Shown: piece after piece, positions 6,362-6,682 of the stretch
How the letters are laid out: each line of letters starts with the position of its first letter
Numbering within the stretch: position 1 is the first letter of the stretch
Source of the DNA: Desulfobulbaceae bacterium UBA5173
GTDB taxonomy: Bacteria; Desulfobacterota; Desulfobulbia; Desulfobulbales; Desulfobulbaceae
Assembly: GCA_002413355.1 (NCBI GenBank)
Contig: DHWV01000066.1
Coordinates: forward strand, 1-6,682
Direction of reading: 5' to 3'
DNA: 6,682 nt
Notes under the pieces: generated by a model
Databases searched by the model: none
What the model was told of the DNA's origin: nothing
The model's input: the letters and a program-made list of their open reading frames with translations, nothing else
Made by a program: the position numbers and the translations under genes

Positions 6362-6391
6362 AAGGGGAGAGCAGTTTTTCGCTCTCCCCTT
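6362..6391 (-). terminator. rho-independent terminator of the DUF2283-like gene
   Basis: An 11-bp perfect stem, AAGGGGAGAGC (6362-6372) with GCTCTCCCCTT (6381-6391), encloses an 8-base loop. Read on the minus strand it is followed by TTTTCGTTTTTAATC, a T-rich tail, and it lies 21 bases beyond the TAA of the minus-strand DUF2283-like gene. On the plus strand no T-tract follows, so the terminator works from right to left. Confidence 0.85.
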
Positions 6392-6412
6392 GCATCTCTA
6401 TTAGTCAGCCAT

Positions 6413-6609
6413 TTACGCCGCCATTGCTTCAAAGGCCACCTGCACCCGTTCTGAATCGGCTGTCTTGAAGTTCAGCTTCTCGAACCCGATGACCCTCCCC
6501 TCCCGATCTTTCATCAGGATCACTTCATCGCCCGTCTCCTCAGCGATGTATTCCTTCTGTGGGTCATCATCAGCATGTTGCCGATCTTGTCAAAGTATAG
6601 CCATAGCAC
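6413..6609 (-). pseudogene. DUF2283-like small protein gene, apparently frameshifted
   Basis: The minus-strand frame ending at TAA (6413-6415) reads DDDPQKEYIAEETGDEVILMKDREGRVIGFEKLNFKTADSERV and ends AFEAMAA. The core 'eyia-ee-gdevil-d-eG-viGfeilnf' pattern is typical of DUF2283, a family of about 60-75 residues of unknown function, sometimes annotated near toxin-antitoxin or mobile DNA. This frame has a TGA at 6590-6592 and no good start before the core. The neighbouring frame supplies the expected first strand, LWLYFDKIGNML, from a GTG at 6609. One extra base near 6570 would join them into 65 residues, the usual family length. No Shine-Dalgarno is visible before the GTG. Either the gene is a recent pseudogene or the sequence lacks one base. 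The terminator just downstream shows it was a real transcription unit. I am fairly sure of the C-terminal match and less sure of the N-terminal join. Confidence 0.5.
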
Positions 6610-6682
6610 AATAAAATGACTGCAGAACGGACTGCTGAAAAAGTTCATCGGTGGAACAGCCGAGTTTTCTCCTGAGGGCTTT
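6590..6682 (-). other. window-edge stretch: open frame of unknown origin, possible mobile-element end
   Basis: A minus-strand frame is open from the window edge to TGA at 6590-6592 and would encode 30 C-terminal residues (including RRKLGCSTDELFQQ and SVLQSFYCAMAIL). It overlaps the proposed start of the DUF2283-like gene, and I do not recognise it. On the plus strand, GGACTGCTGAAAAAGT (6629-6644) resembles the terminal inverted repeats of several insertion-sequence families, which would put an element beginning at the right edge. Both readings are weak because no second end, target duplication or transposase motif is in view. Confidence 0.2.

Noticed and set aside
6569..6661. Small 42-residue minus-strand frame starting MNFFSSPFCSHF
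   Set aside because: It has no Shine-Dalgarno, and only its LYFDKIGNML part looks meaningful, better explained as the N-terminus of the frameshifted DUF2283-like gene.

Overview
The window comes from a Gram-negative bacterium. The main pointers are an ElyC-type inner-membrane envelope protein and a large exported enzyme with a classical Sec signal peptide. The flanking genes are GC-rich: one 60-base line in trmJ counts 39 G/C and one in the DUF4469 gene counts 41. The taxon cannot be fixed from this sequence; a member of the Desulfobacterota or a neighbouring phylum is only a guess.

Left third (1-1730, plus strand). A compact run holds the 3' end of an unrecognised gene, then trmJ (tRNA 2'-O-methyltransferase, TTG start with a good Shine-Dalgarno), then an elyC/ydcF-type gene overlapping trmJ by the four bases ATGA. 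The last two look co-transcribed.

Centre (1736-4885, minus strand). A single 1049-residue secreted GH31 alpha-glucosidase or alpha-glucosyltransferase carries a C-terminal CBM20 starch-binding domain. Its stop lies five bases from the stop of elyC. Its base composition is clearly lower in GC (38-42% in three sampled lines) than its neighbours, which suggests separate ancestry or acquisition. It implies use or remodelling of starch- or glycogen-like alpha-glucans outside the cytoplasm.

Right third (4958-6682, minus strand). A near-consensus sigma70-type promoter (TTGACA, 17 bp, TATGCT) drives a protein with an HU/IHF-like N-terminal domain and a DUF4469 Ig-like domain. Its reading frame closes just where a second open frame takes over, so the pair probably represents one protein of about 355 residues split by a one-base deletion. 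Farther right, a 30-bp rho-independent terminator on the minus strand follows a small DUF2283-like gene, whose N-terminal part also appears to be displaced by one base. Two one-base losses in 1.7 kb suggest sequencing or assembly indels as readily as real decay. The 388-bp spacer between these genes holds short inverted repeats and a small array of degenerate direct repeats.

I see no clear sign of a new multi-gene system. The points worth a second look are the compositional island with its CBM20-tagged GH31 enzyme, the split HU-DUF4469 protein and its possible third domain, and the repeat structure in the right-hand spacer.
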